Positions 24,016 to 35,454 of a stretch of DNA of 64,000 nt are shown one piece after another; the first letter of the stretch is position 1; each line of letters starts with the position of its first letter. The stretch is taken from contig OX344765.1 of assembly GCA_947034895.1 (NCBI GenBank), forward strand, positions 25,921,001 to 25,985,000, given 5' to 3'. The notes below the pieces were generated by a model, which was given only the letters and a program-made list of their open reading frames with translations, made no database searches and was not told the DNA's origin. The position numbers and the translations under genes were made by a program. This stretch comes from Rhytidiadelphus loreus. Lineage: Eukaryota; Streptophyta; Bryopsida; Hypnales; Hylocomiaceae.

Positions 24016-24292
24016 AATTGAGGCCTCTGGGAGACCTTCCGGCCATGGTTCCCCTTGCTGCAACCATGGCCGGACAGTCTGATTAAAAAAAAAATTAAAA
24101 AAAAATTAAAAAAATTATTTTGATTTTTAAATATTATTTAAAAAATATTATTTTTTTATAAAAAATATTTTTTAATTAATTCATTACTGCAGTCCGACCT
24201 GGCAGTCTCTGTGCCAAGTCGGACTGCTGGTTCTCCGACGTTCCCGGACTGTGGGAACGTCGGAGAACTAGAGGTCTCCTAGTGGCTCCAAA
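24016..24292. mobile_element. Foldback element with three GC-rich hairpins
   Basis: The outer ends (GAGGCCTCTGGGAGACCT at 24020 and its approximate inverse at 24270-24289) enclose a purely A/T core (24077-24185). Hairpin 1: 24039-24050 with 24062-24073, CCGGCCATGGTT, perfect. Hairpin 2: 24189-24204 with 24212-24227, 15 of 16 paired. Hairpin 3: 24230-24245 with 24253-24268, GTTCTCCGACGTTCCC, 16 bp perfect. Non-autonomous element is inference. Confidence 0.6.
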
Positions 24293-25944
24293 ACTCTTCT
24301 AATGCATGTAAAAAACCTGAATATTCTATCCTATTTTCTCACAATTATGCTAAGAGCACATCAAACAATTAGATTGCATTAGACATTGTTTGGGTTTTTT
24401 CTCAAAGTCTTTTGAAGGACAACAATACACGTCCCATATTAGCAATCAATATGTGCCATTGCTCTTTCAACAATCCCCACTACATCCTTTTATTGGACAT
24501 GTGAGTTAATAGTTTTTTTGGAAGTTCCTTACATGAGTTGGCATACAAAAATGCTTTGGTCAAAATCAACAATTCTTTTTTTACATGACAAAGTAGTTTT
24601 TAAGTTTTGATTTAGAATCATTTGTCCTCTTTTTAATTGAGTTATTTGAACAAAAACTCATTTCATATTAAGAATTTTTTCATTGAGTCTTGAACAAACC
24701 TAAGACTATTTGGAGGGGGGAGGATATAGGCTAAAACCAAAACACCTCTACACACTTTTGGATCATTTTGGAATGAACTCTTTGTTTACATTACAACTTG
24801 CTTTAAAGAAGTGAAATCCTTGTCAACATAGTCAATTCACTCTTCTTGTACTTAAAATTAAAAATGCAACTTAACTACTAGTATTTAACTTGTTTGTTTA
24901 TATTTATTGCTATTTCCTTTGTATTGCACTTAACTCAATTTTATTGTAGTTAGTTAATTTTACTAATAGTTACCTACTCTTTAACAAAGTAGTAACTTGA
25001 ATCTCCAAGTTTTCCTGAAATCTTTCATTCCTATAATGGAAGATTCAAGATAGAGACAAAGTTTGTTGTGAAATGTTATTGCTTTCTAAGATGAAAACTT
25101 AATTTTAGAATGTCAACTAGCTCTTGGATTTCTAGGGAGGGATGTAATTCCTAACTGGAAAAAACTTTCTTCAAGGACTTGGTTCTTCAAGTAGCCAATT
25201 ATGATTAATCATGTGGGATTCATGGACTCTTAGTATTGAACTGGTTTGTACTCTAATTCTTTTAGCTTTCTATTCTTGACTTTTTTTTCTTTTATGGAGG
25301 AAGGAATTCAAAAACATTCAAAAAAATAAAACAAACAACTATTCAACCTTCTTCAAGGTAGCTTTTGTCGATGCAAAGCCTCTTCCTCTTTGGTCCAACG
25401 ATAATAAAGTTCATCGAGGTTTATATTGGGGAGTAGTGTCAAGAGAATACTAGTTGATAGTTTTGTTTTTGAAGTGGATACCAGTAGTCACTCAAAAGAC
25501 CTACAACTTCCGTATCTTAAGACGCATCTTTCTTATTAGAAATTCCAAATCCCTGGACCCTCTCTCTCTCTAATTTATTTATTATTATTTTTTCTTATGC
25601 CATCTAGGACAATAAAAGATTTGAAATATGTATCTGCCAAATGCTTGGTCCATATATAAATCTATTGTATAGCATCTATATTTTTGTATCTATATCTATT
25701 GTATCTATTATATATATATAATGTGGACCCAAATAAATTTCTTTTGGAGGGGATTTCTTTTGGTGGGTGCCTAGTATTTGGGGGGTACATAGCTATCTTG
25801 CTTTTGAGTGGACAATCCAAGGAGATGAACATTGCAATACTAAGTCCAGACCAATGTTTTTGAAGTTTTTTTTTGAATTTTATCAACTCTTTTCTTTCAA
25901 TTCCCAAATTGAATTGAGTTTTCAAGTACAAAGTCTCGATTATT
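24293..25944. other. AT-rich intergenic DNA
   Basis: Microsatellite-like TCTC (25561) and TATA (25705) runs; otherwise nothing seen. Confidence 0.5.
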
Positions 25945-26130
25945 TTTTCTATTTTTAAATTCTAAACGAAAAATTTATAGTTTTTTTCACCAATTTTTTT
26001 CCCCAGCCTGGATTTGTCTTCTAATTGCAACTGGAATTTTTTCCGAATTCCATTGATTAGCTTTGAACTAGCTGCCAGTTCTTCCCAAAATGTAGGTTGG
26101 GACTGCTCAGGCCATGAACTTGGGAGAGCC
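25945..26130. repeat. Dispersed repeat, copy 2
   Basis: Direct, diverged copy of 19085-19265. Confidence 0.6.
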
Positions 26131-27309
26131 TGAGAACCCTTTCCCAAGCATGTTCAAAACATTGATGCCCAAAATAAATATTCAAGCGATCCGGTTGGCA
26201 CAATTTAATTAAATAGGTAGTTCCTTTGACGGCAAGAGCCCAATTCCCCTTATTAATAATTTATTGGAAAGCCGTCAGACCTGTGGGGAGCGTCAGCGGG
26301 GTTGAGGGCCTGTGGGGGATGTGTGGGCTCCAAGCCATTTTTAGAGCTCTTCCACAAAATTCCATAATCTCACCCTGCCTAAAATCGCCATCATCACTCT
26401 GTGTACATCTCCAAAGTCAATATGTTCCTAGGCTGAAGAAACGATCGTGGAACCTCTACCATATTTTTTGGGGTCCTTCATAACTTCGGCATACAGTATC
26501 CAAATGTCGAGTTCTTTGGTGCGTTGGAACCTCCTTTCCCTTGCCAACAAGAAAATGTGGAAATTTGACCAGTCTACTAAAATAGGCACGGTAGCAAAAA
26601 GTGGCGGTTGGAGGTGCCCACCCACCTTTTACTAGGCATTCTGGAAATGACACAAATAAGGGTTACTTCCTGGGAAATTGTCGTTTCTGAACGCCATGTT
26701 TTTATTGTGTTTTTATTTTATTTTTAATAACCGGTCATGCTTTGAGAGTAAGATTCCGTATTTCGGTACCACTTTTCTGAAACTCACATTGCAATTTCTT
26801 CCCCACATCACCTGCCATTACACACGTGCTCCCTATTAATGTGGAACAAAAGAGTTCTAGATAGAAATTTAAAAAAAAATGGGCCAGGGCTGACGTGGTA
26901 TCTCATGAATCTCCCTGTAAAACTGTAAATACTTGAGTTTCCATTCTACTCGTGGAATTTTTAAAAATAAAAAATAAAAAGAACCTCTAGATCCTATTGC
27001 CGGTGCGTAATTATTCTTGCATCGCCCTAAGTTTTTCAATTCCCATAACATATTCTTGCAAAAGATGCTGCAGTCAACACCCAATTCCTCCACTTTATGT
27101 ACAAATGCAGAAACCCTCAGACTCCATTCGATAAAGGCGCTCCTGCTAAAAATACTTAGGGCCACCTTACAGGTATTGGTCATCGGGGAACTTTCACAAC
27201 GGGTGCTACAGGGAGAAATAGCCATTGCACTTTCATGTAGAGTGGATGGGGAGAGATACAATAGGAAATTTACAAGTATTAGATTTTCTCAAGATTGACT
27301 ATTCTCCAT
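26131..27309. other. Intergenic DNA, moderately GC-rich
   Basis: Open frames on both strands (for example 26869-27261 minus) are unrecognised and overlap. I call no gene. Confidence 0.35.
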
Positions 27310-27720
27310 CAACGAGGTTGTGTACACCGATATCGATGAAACTTCAACTCTTTCCTGCTTGTCCACCCCGGCAAGTCAATCGGTGAAGTCACTTTTGTCT
27401 TCTTGCTTGAATTAGCGGTAAACTTGCCCACCGGACTCACATGGAAGCTACGACCCTTACTTGGTTCAGCCGAATTCTCAAACTTGTCAAAGGCCCAAAC
27501 CATAGACTAGAAAAGACTAGCCCATTTTGGACATAATAAATTTGATGTGAGGAGTTTCGTGAGTCCTCTCAATTCCTGCTTCCATAATTCGCAAGTTCGT
27601 TACCAAATCACAAAATTCTCTCTCCTCATCAAAGTAGACGCTCCCTTTTGGAGTTTGGAAAATGCTTGTCGGTCTCTTTCTTTGTTGTGGATCAGCTTTG
27701 ATACCCCAACTATTGTAGAA
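27310..27720 (-). pseudogene. Unrecognised decayed coding fragment
   Basis: Two minus-strand open stretches follow each other: 27700-27517 (FYNSWGIKADPQQRKRPTS..., ending FIMSKMG-stop) and 27503-27309 (MVWAFDKFENSAEPSKGRSF...). They are close, in different frames, and both have protein-like composition, so they may be one frame broken by an indel. A LINE-like 3' end abuts the upstream side at 27721. Family unknown. Confidence 0.25.
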
Positions 27721-27802
27721 CCTGTTTTTCTTTTTTTTCTTTTTTGTTATTTTGGCATAAATGAAAACTGTAATTTCATTGCAAACTAGAGGAGGAGGGG
27801 TA
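27721..27802 (-). mobile_element. Truncated LINE-like 3' end
   Basis: Minus strand: CCTCCTCCTCTAGTTTGCAA, then TGAAATTACAGTTTTCATTT and an A-rich tail with interspersed G. Same 3' signature as the 20-kb copies. Confidence 0.4.
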
Positions 27803-28139
27803 TGATAAGAACCACCAAGCCGAATGAAAACCAATGTTTGGCATCCGAATCAAGCCGACAGAAAAGACTGAACATATGGAGTCATCACTCAACAAGCGCA
27901 CATGATCAGAGGTTCAAGCATCTAGAAAAAATTCAGTTTCAGAAAAAGAAAAAGAAAAAGAAAAATCATCTACAGTACAGTACCCACAAGCATTTCATCC
28001 GCTTTTCGTGTCCCCCACCAACGCGGAGTGATTAGTTCAACAAAAGCTGCAGAGCGCATTTCCTCACCGCTTTTCACATGGTCTATTAAGAACCTACAAA
28101 CACCAAAAACATGTCGAATACAGATGCCGCCAAAGAACA

Positions 28140-28255
28140 AAAAGACGGCTCGTTCTCTCTTCATTTGTCCAGCCTTTCGGCTTGGCTGTTACTTTGGTTT
28201 TTTCTTAATGCAATGGTTTTCCATTTGCTATAAAAGAAAAAAAAAAAAAACCCAA
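28140..28255 (+). mobile_element. Truncated LINE-like 3' end
   Basis: Plus strand: CTTAATGCAATGGTTTTCCA, TTTGCTATAAAAG and a run of 14 A. Same arrangement as the other copies, opposite orientation. Confidence 0.4.
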
Positions 28256-29019
28256 CAAAGAACAGAAGACGAAACCCGAAAGCTATTACAAGTTTTGGAG
28301 GTGACCGACAAGAGCAGCAATTGCGTATACCAGCATGATTTCGGAGCACCTGAAACACATACGCACGTTTCAGTAAGTTACGGCAGACGGTAACCAGAGA
28401 ATAAGTCACATGCTTCAATTGGGTCCACCCCAAATGGTCACACGGTGGAACTGACTTTTGGCAACGATTCCCTTACCGTAAAGTAGGATAAATCAGTGTA
28501 CTGTACTGGAATCTCTCTCTGGCTCACCCTGGTTTACTTTTTAAATGGTCACGTTTCATGTTTCAAAATAAAATAAAATAAAAATATTTCTGTCGGTTCT
28601 CCCCCTGAGTGGCTTCGGCTCCGTCCTGGGGTTGTATTGTTACTTTTTTCCTCGTCGTTGAATTAAAAATTGTTTCAAAAATTCAAAAATTAAGAACAAA
28701 AAAATTTAAATTTTAGAGAAAAAAGAATCAGTGTACTGAAATCGGTAGCTTTCTACGGGGAATCCCCTCAAAGAGGTGAAAAGAAGGGTCGGCAACTGTA
28801 GCTCCTGGCTCTTTGGTTCTGACAAAACCCAGGTTCGTCCACAGGCTACAGTAGTAGTAACCCACATGTGTCATACCAATTCAACATATAAAAATTATGA
28901 CCTTTCTGCAGAGCTTATCTATAATAGGCAATCGCCAGTGTCGCCAGTTGTGAAGAATCGTGATGAACACACATGTGGGATCTCACCGAAGCTTGACAGG
29001 CTCCCAATTGACATGTGCA
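28256..29019. other. Intergenic DNA
   Basis: No supportable gene. Short AAAAT and A-rich runs. Confidence 0.45.
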
Positions 29020-29850
29020 GGTAGCGCTGGCCGTGTGGGTCCATTCATTCATGACCTTTAATATATAAAAAGCAGAGGCACTCTCCTCCTGCACATTTAA
29101 CACATGCGTATTCTTACAGGCTAACGAAGCTGCAGACGAACCTGTCGATGCTGAAATTCTCGTTTCATTTGTTTAAAAAAACCCAACCTGTCAATGCTTA
29201 GAAGTGTGGGTCCATTATTTCCTGAACTTTATTATAAAATAGCTGAGACTCTCTCTCCTTTCTGCACATTTAACACATGCGAATTTTTACAGACTGATGA
29301 GGAACGAAGCTGCTGACGAACCTGTCAATGCTTGGAAGTGTGGGTCCCTTATTTCCTGAAATTTAATATAAAATAGCTGAGGCTCTCTCCTCTTGCACAT
29401 TTAACACATGCGAATTTTCAGGCTGATGAGGAACAAAGCTGATAACGAACCTGTCAACGCTTGGAAGTGTGGGTCCATTCATTCCTGAACTTTAAAATAA
29501 AATAACTGAGGCTCTCCTCCTGCACATTCAACACATGCGTATTTTTACAGACTGATGGGGAACGGAAGCTGCTAACGAACCTGTCAATGCTGGAAGTGTG
29601 GGTCCATTCATTTTGGAACTTTAAAATAAAATAACTGAGGCTCTCCTCCTGCACATTTAACACATGCGTATTTTGACAGGATGATGGGGAACGGAAGCTG
29701 CCAACGAACCTGTCCATGCTTGGAAATGTGGGTCCATTCATTCATGAACTTTAATATAAAAATAGCTGAGGCTCTCCTCCTGCACATTTAACACATGCGA
29801 ATTGACAACTTGACAAGGCTGATGGGGAACGAAGCTGTCGACGAAACCTG
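29020..29850. repeat. Minisatellite, unit about 130 bp, six copies
   Basis: The phrase TGTGGGTCC recurs at about 29034, 29209, 29339, 29469, 29598 and 29730, each followed by CTGA(A/G)-like text, AGCTGAGGCTCTC, CTGCACATTTAACACATGCG and (in most) GGGGAACG(G)AAGCTG. Spacing is about 130 bp except the first interval (175 bp), which contains an extra fragment GTTTCATTTGTTTAAAAAAA resembling the LINE-like 3' end. Confidence 0.9.
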
Positions 29851-30219
29851 TCAATGAACAGGGGCCACTGAATCGTAACGCAGTCCGGGGGTGTTGATAC
29901 CTGAACCTACAATGGAAGTTCCATCCCAAAGCTCAGTATTTTACCTTCTCTCCGTTGGAATAAAATTCCAATGTGTACCCACCCACCCACCGCAAAAAAA
30001 TTCCTACAAAAAATTTCCTACAATTGAAGTGCCTTCCCCAAACAGGAATTCTAATCACTGAATGGTCAGTCACATACAAGATGATCTCCTCCGCAATCGT
30101 TACATGGTTAAAAACCATATATTTTACATTGTAGCTTAGATAGTGCAATATGCAGCAGAACAGACTAAAATAAAAATATCACTCTTCTTCTGTCAATAAG
30201 GGATCTAATTCAGATGGGG
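29851..30219. other. Intergenic DNA between minisatellite and bHLH relic
   Basis: No supportable feature. Confidence 0.45.
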
Positions 30220-32059
30220 TCAAACTTTATACTACAATAATCAATGAACAACATGGCATTAGTCGGTCATAATTTAGTGAACAAAATTGGACGAAAGAAA
30301 AAATCCATGTGACCTGCTTAGAAATGCTCAAAGAATGTGAGGCCACTTGGTTCTTTAGTGGTGGGAGTGAGCTCGTGGGATTTTTAGGATTTGACTGTTA
30401 GATTAGTACCTTCGGATGATTTGCTGGTTCAGGGACTTGGGCTCGAAAGTCTTGGGGGACTACCACACCAGTCTGTGTTGTATATTGCTTGCTGATAACT
30501 GTGAATGGCCGGTGCCATGTTGCCCATTTGTTGGCATGATGTTCGTAACAAAATAGCTCCGGATTCTGTCCATCAGAACGATATTCTCGGGCACCTGTGG
30601 TCACGTCTGCAATTACCATGAGATTTAGAATCAACAAATTTATGCCAAATGTAACGTACTTTGCCAGAAGGAGCCATCTGAACTAAATGAGGGCACCGAC
30701 TTTGTGAAGATTTTGAATCTCCTCAAGCAAATCAGTTACTCAAACTGTGGCCATAAGTTAGGTGAAGCGCTTGCATAATCTCAACTCCATCACATCAGGG
30801 AATGAATATGGCAGACTGATCAAGAAAAAACAATTTGGGTGCTTTCGTTGATAAGTGAGAATCACACGGGAAAATCACAAGAAATGGAAAAACAGAGTAC
30901 GGAGTGTTTCTTAAAAACGAAGGGACACTCACGTAATGATTTTGAAGAAAAATAAGAGTGACAATAGTACGGCTCAGTGATTGGAAAGGAAAGGGATTCT
31001 TCACAGAATGAATAAAGGAAAAAAGATAAGGAGTAGTACAATTTTAATGAATCCAGACCAGCACACGGCATATAAAATTAAAACATGCATCGGTGATCAT
31101 AAGTTCTAGTGTGTGTACCGAGATCCTGACTTGTTGCAGAAACTCGGATCGCTCCTTCGATCCTGCTTTGTCGAGAAAACTTGATTCATGCATCCAATTA
31201 TATTCGCACCTCTTGCATACGCCATGCCTACAGACCTGCAAACATTGCAACAAATTTTGAGTCGAACAGAGCTTTGGAACCACCGCCAGGGCTTGAATGC
31301 TCACTCGTTCTGATTCAAAGGGTCGTTTCATGCCGATTTTGATCAGAAATTCATGTTCTGAGAAACGAAGATGCACTGAAGCATTCAAAACAGCGTATTA
31401 ATGGTCGACTGCGCTAGATTTTCAAGCAAAATATTCAAAATTGCGACCATAATTCGATTGCTTACATTATCACAAGAACCGAGCTCCAGAACTCCGTCGA
31501 ACCGGGGAATGAATATCGCAGCCTGTTCAAAATAAAGGAACACCGGTGCTCTAGTCAAAACGTGTGAAAAGAAAAATCAAAAGAAATGGTATAGTAGTAC
31601 AGAGCACGGAGTGTTTAATTTTCAAACAAAGGTTCGCTCACATAAAGAATTTAAGAAAACATAGAAGTGACATAGTAAAAAACGTTACGAAGCCAGTCTA
31701 GACATGGACCATCATATTTAAAACAACGTTTTGCTAACAAAGCATTAATACTCTTCAGTTCTAGTATATATACCGAAATCGTGGCATGTTGCAGAAACTT
31801 GGATTGCTACTTGGGTTCAGTTTTATCGAGAAAACTTGATCCATGCATCCAAATATTCCATTTACTGCATACGCCATGCCTACAGACCTGCAAACATTCC
31901 AAACAATTGCTGAGCTTTGAAACCACCATTAGCTTGAATGCATACTCGATCAGAAATTCGTGTTCTGCGAAACCAAGCTGCACTTTAGAATCAAAACAGT
32001 GGTCGGGTTTGCTAGTTTATCAAAGATAATAAAAAACTAGAGATTTTCAAGCACCAGCC

Positions 32060-32086
32060 TGGCAGGACTTGAACGTGGAGATGAGT
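32060..32086. repeat. Small ectopic fragment of bHLH exon 2
   Basis: GGCAGGACTTGAACGTGGAG occurs here within the relic of intron 2, besides its proper place in exon 2 of the intact gene (about 15116) and in the relic exon 2 (about 32597). Confidence 0.7.
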
Positions 32087-32309
32087 TCTGGCTCTTAGCA
32101 AGCAGACCCAAAGGCTGACCACGTCTAGCCAAAATAAACTCTGTACTTGTAGCACTTCGGTGTCCAAGAAAACAGAGCTCATTTTAATTATCTGGTGAAT
32201 TTCTGCGCTAAGACCCCAGCTGAGTGCGTCGACATGTAAATCCTAGCATTAAAATCATAACAACAGTCTAACCTTGTAGATCTAGGGAGAATAATGAGTT
32301 GTAAGGTAC

Positions 32310-32450
32310 ATGCTCTCGGAATCGCCACTTAAAAATTAAAATGAATGCACTCTGAATATTTTAGGTGGCGATTCTGGGAACACATGCACTCAGAATCGCC
32401 ACTTAAAATGAATCCACTCTGTATATTTTAGGTGGCGATTCTGGGAACAT
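32310..32450. repeat. Two tandem palindromic units of about 74 bp
   Basis: Each unit has the arm GAATCGCCACTTAAAAT facing ATATTTTAGGTGGCGATTC. Units start at 32310 (ATGCTCTCGGAATCG) and 32384 (ATGCACTCAGAATCG). It sits in relic intron 2 and has no counterpart in the intact gene. Confidence 0.85.
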
Positions 32451-33499
32451 ATACCTTCGAAAAAAATTCGCTGACGCTGTCCAACTCCACACCAAGACGA
32501 ACCGAGTCATCCCTAAAAATAGAAAATCAAACCAGTGGAAAACTTGAACTGTGAGGAGTGAAGAGAGCTCTTACCCATTTCTGTTCTGAATTGGCAGGAC
32601 TTGAACGTGGAGCTGAAACACTGCTCATGATTCCAATCTTGGGGTGTTGCGATGGCACCAGTGTCCCCCCCCCCCTTTTCCAAGCTAAATTCCTGAAACA
32701 GAAACCAATTCAAAACTAAAGTAAGTTGCATGCCCAATGCACAAATTTCAGAGTTGAATTCGAAGCTGGTGATCCACAGCAGGCAATAGAAAGACAGAAG
32801 TCACAGAACCAGTGATGCTTGACATCCTATTACTACTTCTATCCATAGACCAAAAAATCCTACGGCCATTTGACCACCAAGATTCGTAGTCCCCGTATTC
32901 CCTAATACAAAAGAAACTCTTGGAGAATGTTAGCAAAGTGACCAAAAAGAAAAACTTCAGTAAGTCATTTGACGCTCGACACTCTTCGTTCGGTATATTC
33001 TCTACTGCAGAACCTCTGGAGAACTTCGCCAAAGTGGCAATAGACAGAAACTCTATAAGTATAATCCACCGGCAACGCAACAGGCGTTTCAGAAAGCACA
33101 AACACCCTTTAACCTCAATCGACCCAACTCACCGACAATTCTGGTCGTCGCACTTGTGAGCGAATTCGCAAATACACGCTCCCTGAAAGAAACTCAACCC
33201 TCAACCAATCTGCCGCTTGATCCAGACTCCCCACTTGCACTCCATCCTGGCGTCGCACAAACACGCTTCGTCCTTGTACCACAATGCATACGCCTCGACG
33301 CGCCCCGAGCCGCTCCCCGAATCAAATCACACTCAAAACCGCAAACCACGACACGAAATGCAAACTATTTCGCGAGTGATCCCGAAAACCACGAACCGCA
33401 CTCGCTCTCAGTCTGTGTGGCTGCCAATTTCGGTACTCCAAGAGCGCAGGAGGTGATTGTAGAGTGGAGATTGAAAGACGGGACGCTTCTTTTGGGGTC

Positions 33500-34050
33500 T
33501 GTACGGAAATGTTGTAATGAGACAGGGGGCGATGATTGCTGTAGTCTCTTGTGTTGTTGTAACTTAGAAATTGCGCACGCTTCTATTGAAAAATGAAGCA
33601 AGAAAAACGCGGCAATTGCTTCCGTTGCAGTTGCACAAGAAATTTGTAACGCGGACTATGAGAAAATGGTACGAGGATGTGGTGATGAGGAGACAGGGGA
33701 CGATGAGTGCTGCTGAATTCTCGTATAGTTGTGAGTAGAAATGGCGCACGTTTCTATTGCAAAAGCGAAGCAAGAAAAGCAACGTTCAATTGCACAAGGT
33801 ATTTCTAAACGTGGTCTGTGGGAAAATTGTACGAAGGATGTTTTGGTGAGACAGGGGACGATGAGGGCTAGAGTCTATCTCTCCTGTTGGTGTAGAAATT
33901 GCGCACGTTTCTATTGAACAATGAAGCAAGAAAAACAATGCGCGCTTCCGTTGCAATTGCACAAGGAATTTCTAAACGTGGACTGAGAGAAAATGGTTTT
34001 CTTTTACGGCATGAGGACAATTGCAATCCCGCACGTTTCTATTGAAAAAG
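33500..34050. repeat. Tandem repeat, unit about 165 bp, 3-3.5 copies
   Basis: The phrase GCGCACG(T/C)TTCTATTG recurs at about 33574, 33744 and 33903, with a partial copy near 34031. GAGACAGGGG(A/G)CGATGA recurs at 33521, 33690 and 33851. Units carry the shared phrase AATTGCACAAG. Confidence 0.88.
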
Positions 34051-34404
34051 GATGCTCAAATTCTCACTTACTAACATAGGCCTGTCCCGAAGTCCAGACT
34101 CCAGACTCCAGAGCTTGCTAAGTCTGACAGAAAGTGGAAACAGGGGCCTTGAGGTGAGAAAAAACCCACGAGATATTTGGAGCAGGATTTGCGTGGAAAT
34201 TTTAGAATTGTTGAAGAGATTTTTTGCGCACATGTTCAATTGTTGTGTGACTTTTGTTCTGGAGAGGGGGCAAACTTGCAGAAATTCATCGCTGGATTCG
34301 CTTTGGCGCAGGGAATCCGATCTTCTGGGTGTGTTTGTCGTCTGGGAAACAGTGCAGCACGTGGGTTTTGTGCGAGACGACGTGGAGCCCTTCTTTCCGC
34401 TTCT

Positions 34405-35030
34405 CTCCATCTTTCTGTATCCTGAAGTATCTGCTTCTTAACTTTCTCCTATCTTTCGCCTAATAAGGTCAAAACACCCATTACCGTTCTGCAGTCCAAT
34501 TCCATCAAGTAGACCAGCCCAATTCCGTCACCAACTTTGGCCCCAATTCCGCCTAAAATCTCCTCCAATTCCCTTCCTTTTATGACAAAATCAGAGAATT
34601 CTATGACAGAATCAGGGATTTTTATGACAACAAGGGTTACGTGTCACTCCATTAATAGAGAATATCTAGTACTTGATTAGGCGGTAATGGGTTGTTTATG
34701 GGACAATTTTGACCCCACTCTATAAATGGTTTTGTAATTTCAAGACTGACCACTTCAAAAATTCACAGAAATTACAATTTTAATGGGAAAATTATAATTC
34801 CACTTGGGTTTGATCCGTGAAACAAAAACACACCTCTGAAAAATATGTGCCCTTCTTAAAATTAACCCCAAAATAGTCAGATTGCAAATCAGGGGGGTGA
34901 TAGGTAGTTCTACCTTATCTCTTTTCTCTTTCTCTATCTTTCTGTATCCTGAAGTATCTTCTTCTTATCTTTCTCTATCTTTCGCCTAATGTCTCTTTTC
35001 TCTTTCTCTATCTTTCTCTTGTCCTCTTTC
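34405..35030. repeat. Duplicated pyrimidine-rich segment
   Basis: 34407-34468 and 34925-34990 share ATCTTTCTGTATCCTGAAGT and TATCTTTCGCCTAAT, separated by about 450 bp; TTTCTCTATC repeats extend to 35030. Confidence 0.8.
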
Positions 35031-35454
35031 TTTTGGGGAGGTTGTTGTTAGCTTTGACTCTCTACACAATGATACTAAGTGCAATTTTTTGGAAGGGGGT
35101 GCATATTGCCCATGAGTACTATGAGGATGGATTATGTCATCTAGTTATAGAAGTCTTCTACAAGGGGTGAGATTTTTGTCAATGTGTGTGGAGATAGATG
35201 TAAAAATTTGTCCATTGGCTACACTATGACTATGTTGGGCTTTGTAGACCAATCTCATGACCAACAAAACAACTTGAAACATGACTTGGGTATGTCTACA
35301 ATCAACAAAATAAATGACATCATTTTCAAAGTATAGTTTTGGGTACTTCTTTAATCCCTTAAATTTTGAACAAATGAATTTAAACACAAATAAAGCACAA
35401 AAAAATGAGATTTTTCATCCATCAATTTTGTTGAAAGAGTCTTGTGTTAGTTCT
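35031..35454. other. AT-rich intergenic DNA
   Basis: No supportable feature. Confidence 0.45.

Larger units (their letters stand above)
30220..33600 (-). pseudogene. Decayed duplicate of the bHLH gene, exons 2-5 and flanks
   Basis: Collinear with the intact gene, introns included. Relic exon 5: 30410-30594 (185 bp against 284, with a deletion and a resulting in-frame TAG). Exon 4 relics: 30776-30814 (partly deleted) and 31466-31522 (57 bp). Exon 3 relics: 31119-31235 and 31774-31887. Exon 2 relic: 32575-32692, shifted by an 11-C run at 32665-32675. Exon 1 and its neighbourhood are missing, and sequence resembling the upstream region follows from about 33100. Exons 6-9, including the DNA-binding bHLH, are absent. 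Order 5-4-3-4-3-2 shows that the exon 3-4 block was duplicated after or during the copying. Because introns persist, this is a DNA-level duplication and not a retrocopy. It cannot make a functional factor; a small MYC_N-only transcript is conceivable but unsupported. Confidence 0.92.

Noticed and set aside
29020..29850. CRISPR-like array
   Set aside because: Whole 130-bp units repeat with no unique spacers, in a plant nuclear context; it is a minisatellite.
32040..32110. tRNA-like text (GGACTTGAACGTGGAG)
   Set aside because: It is a fragment of bHLH exon 2; no cloverleaf arms are present.
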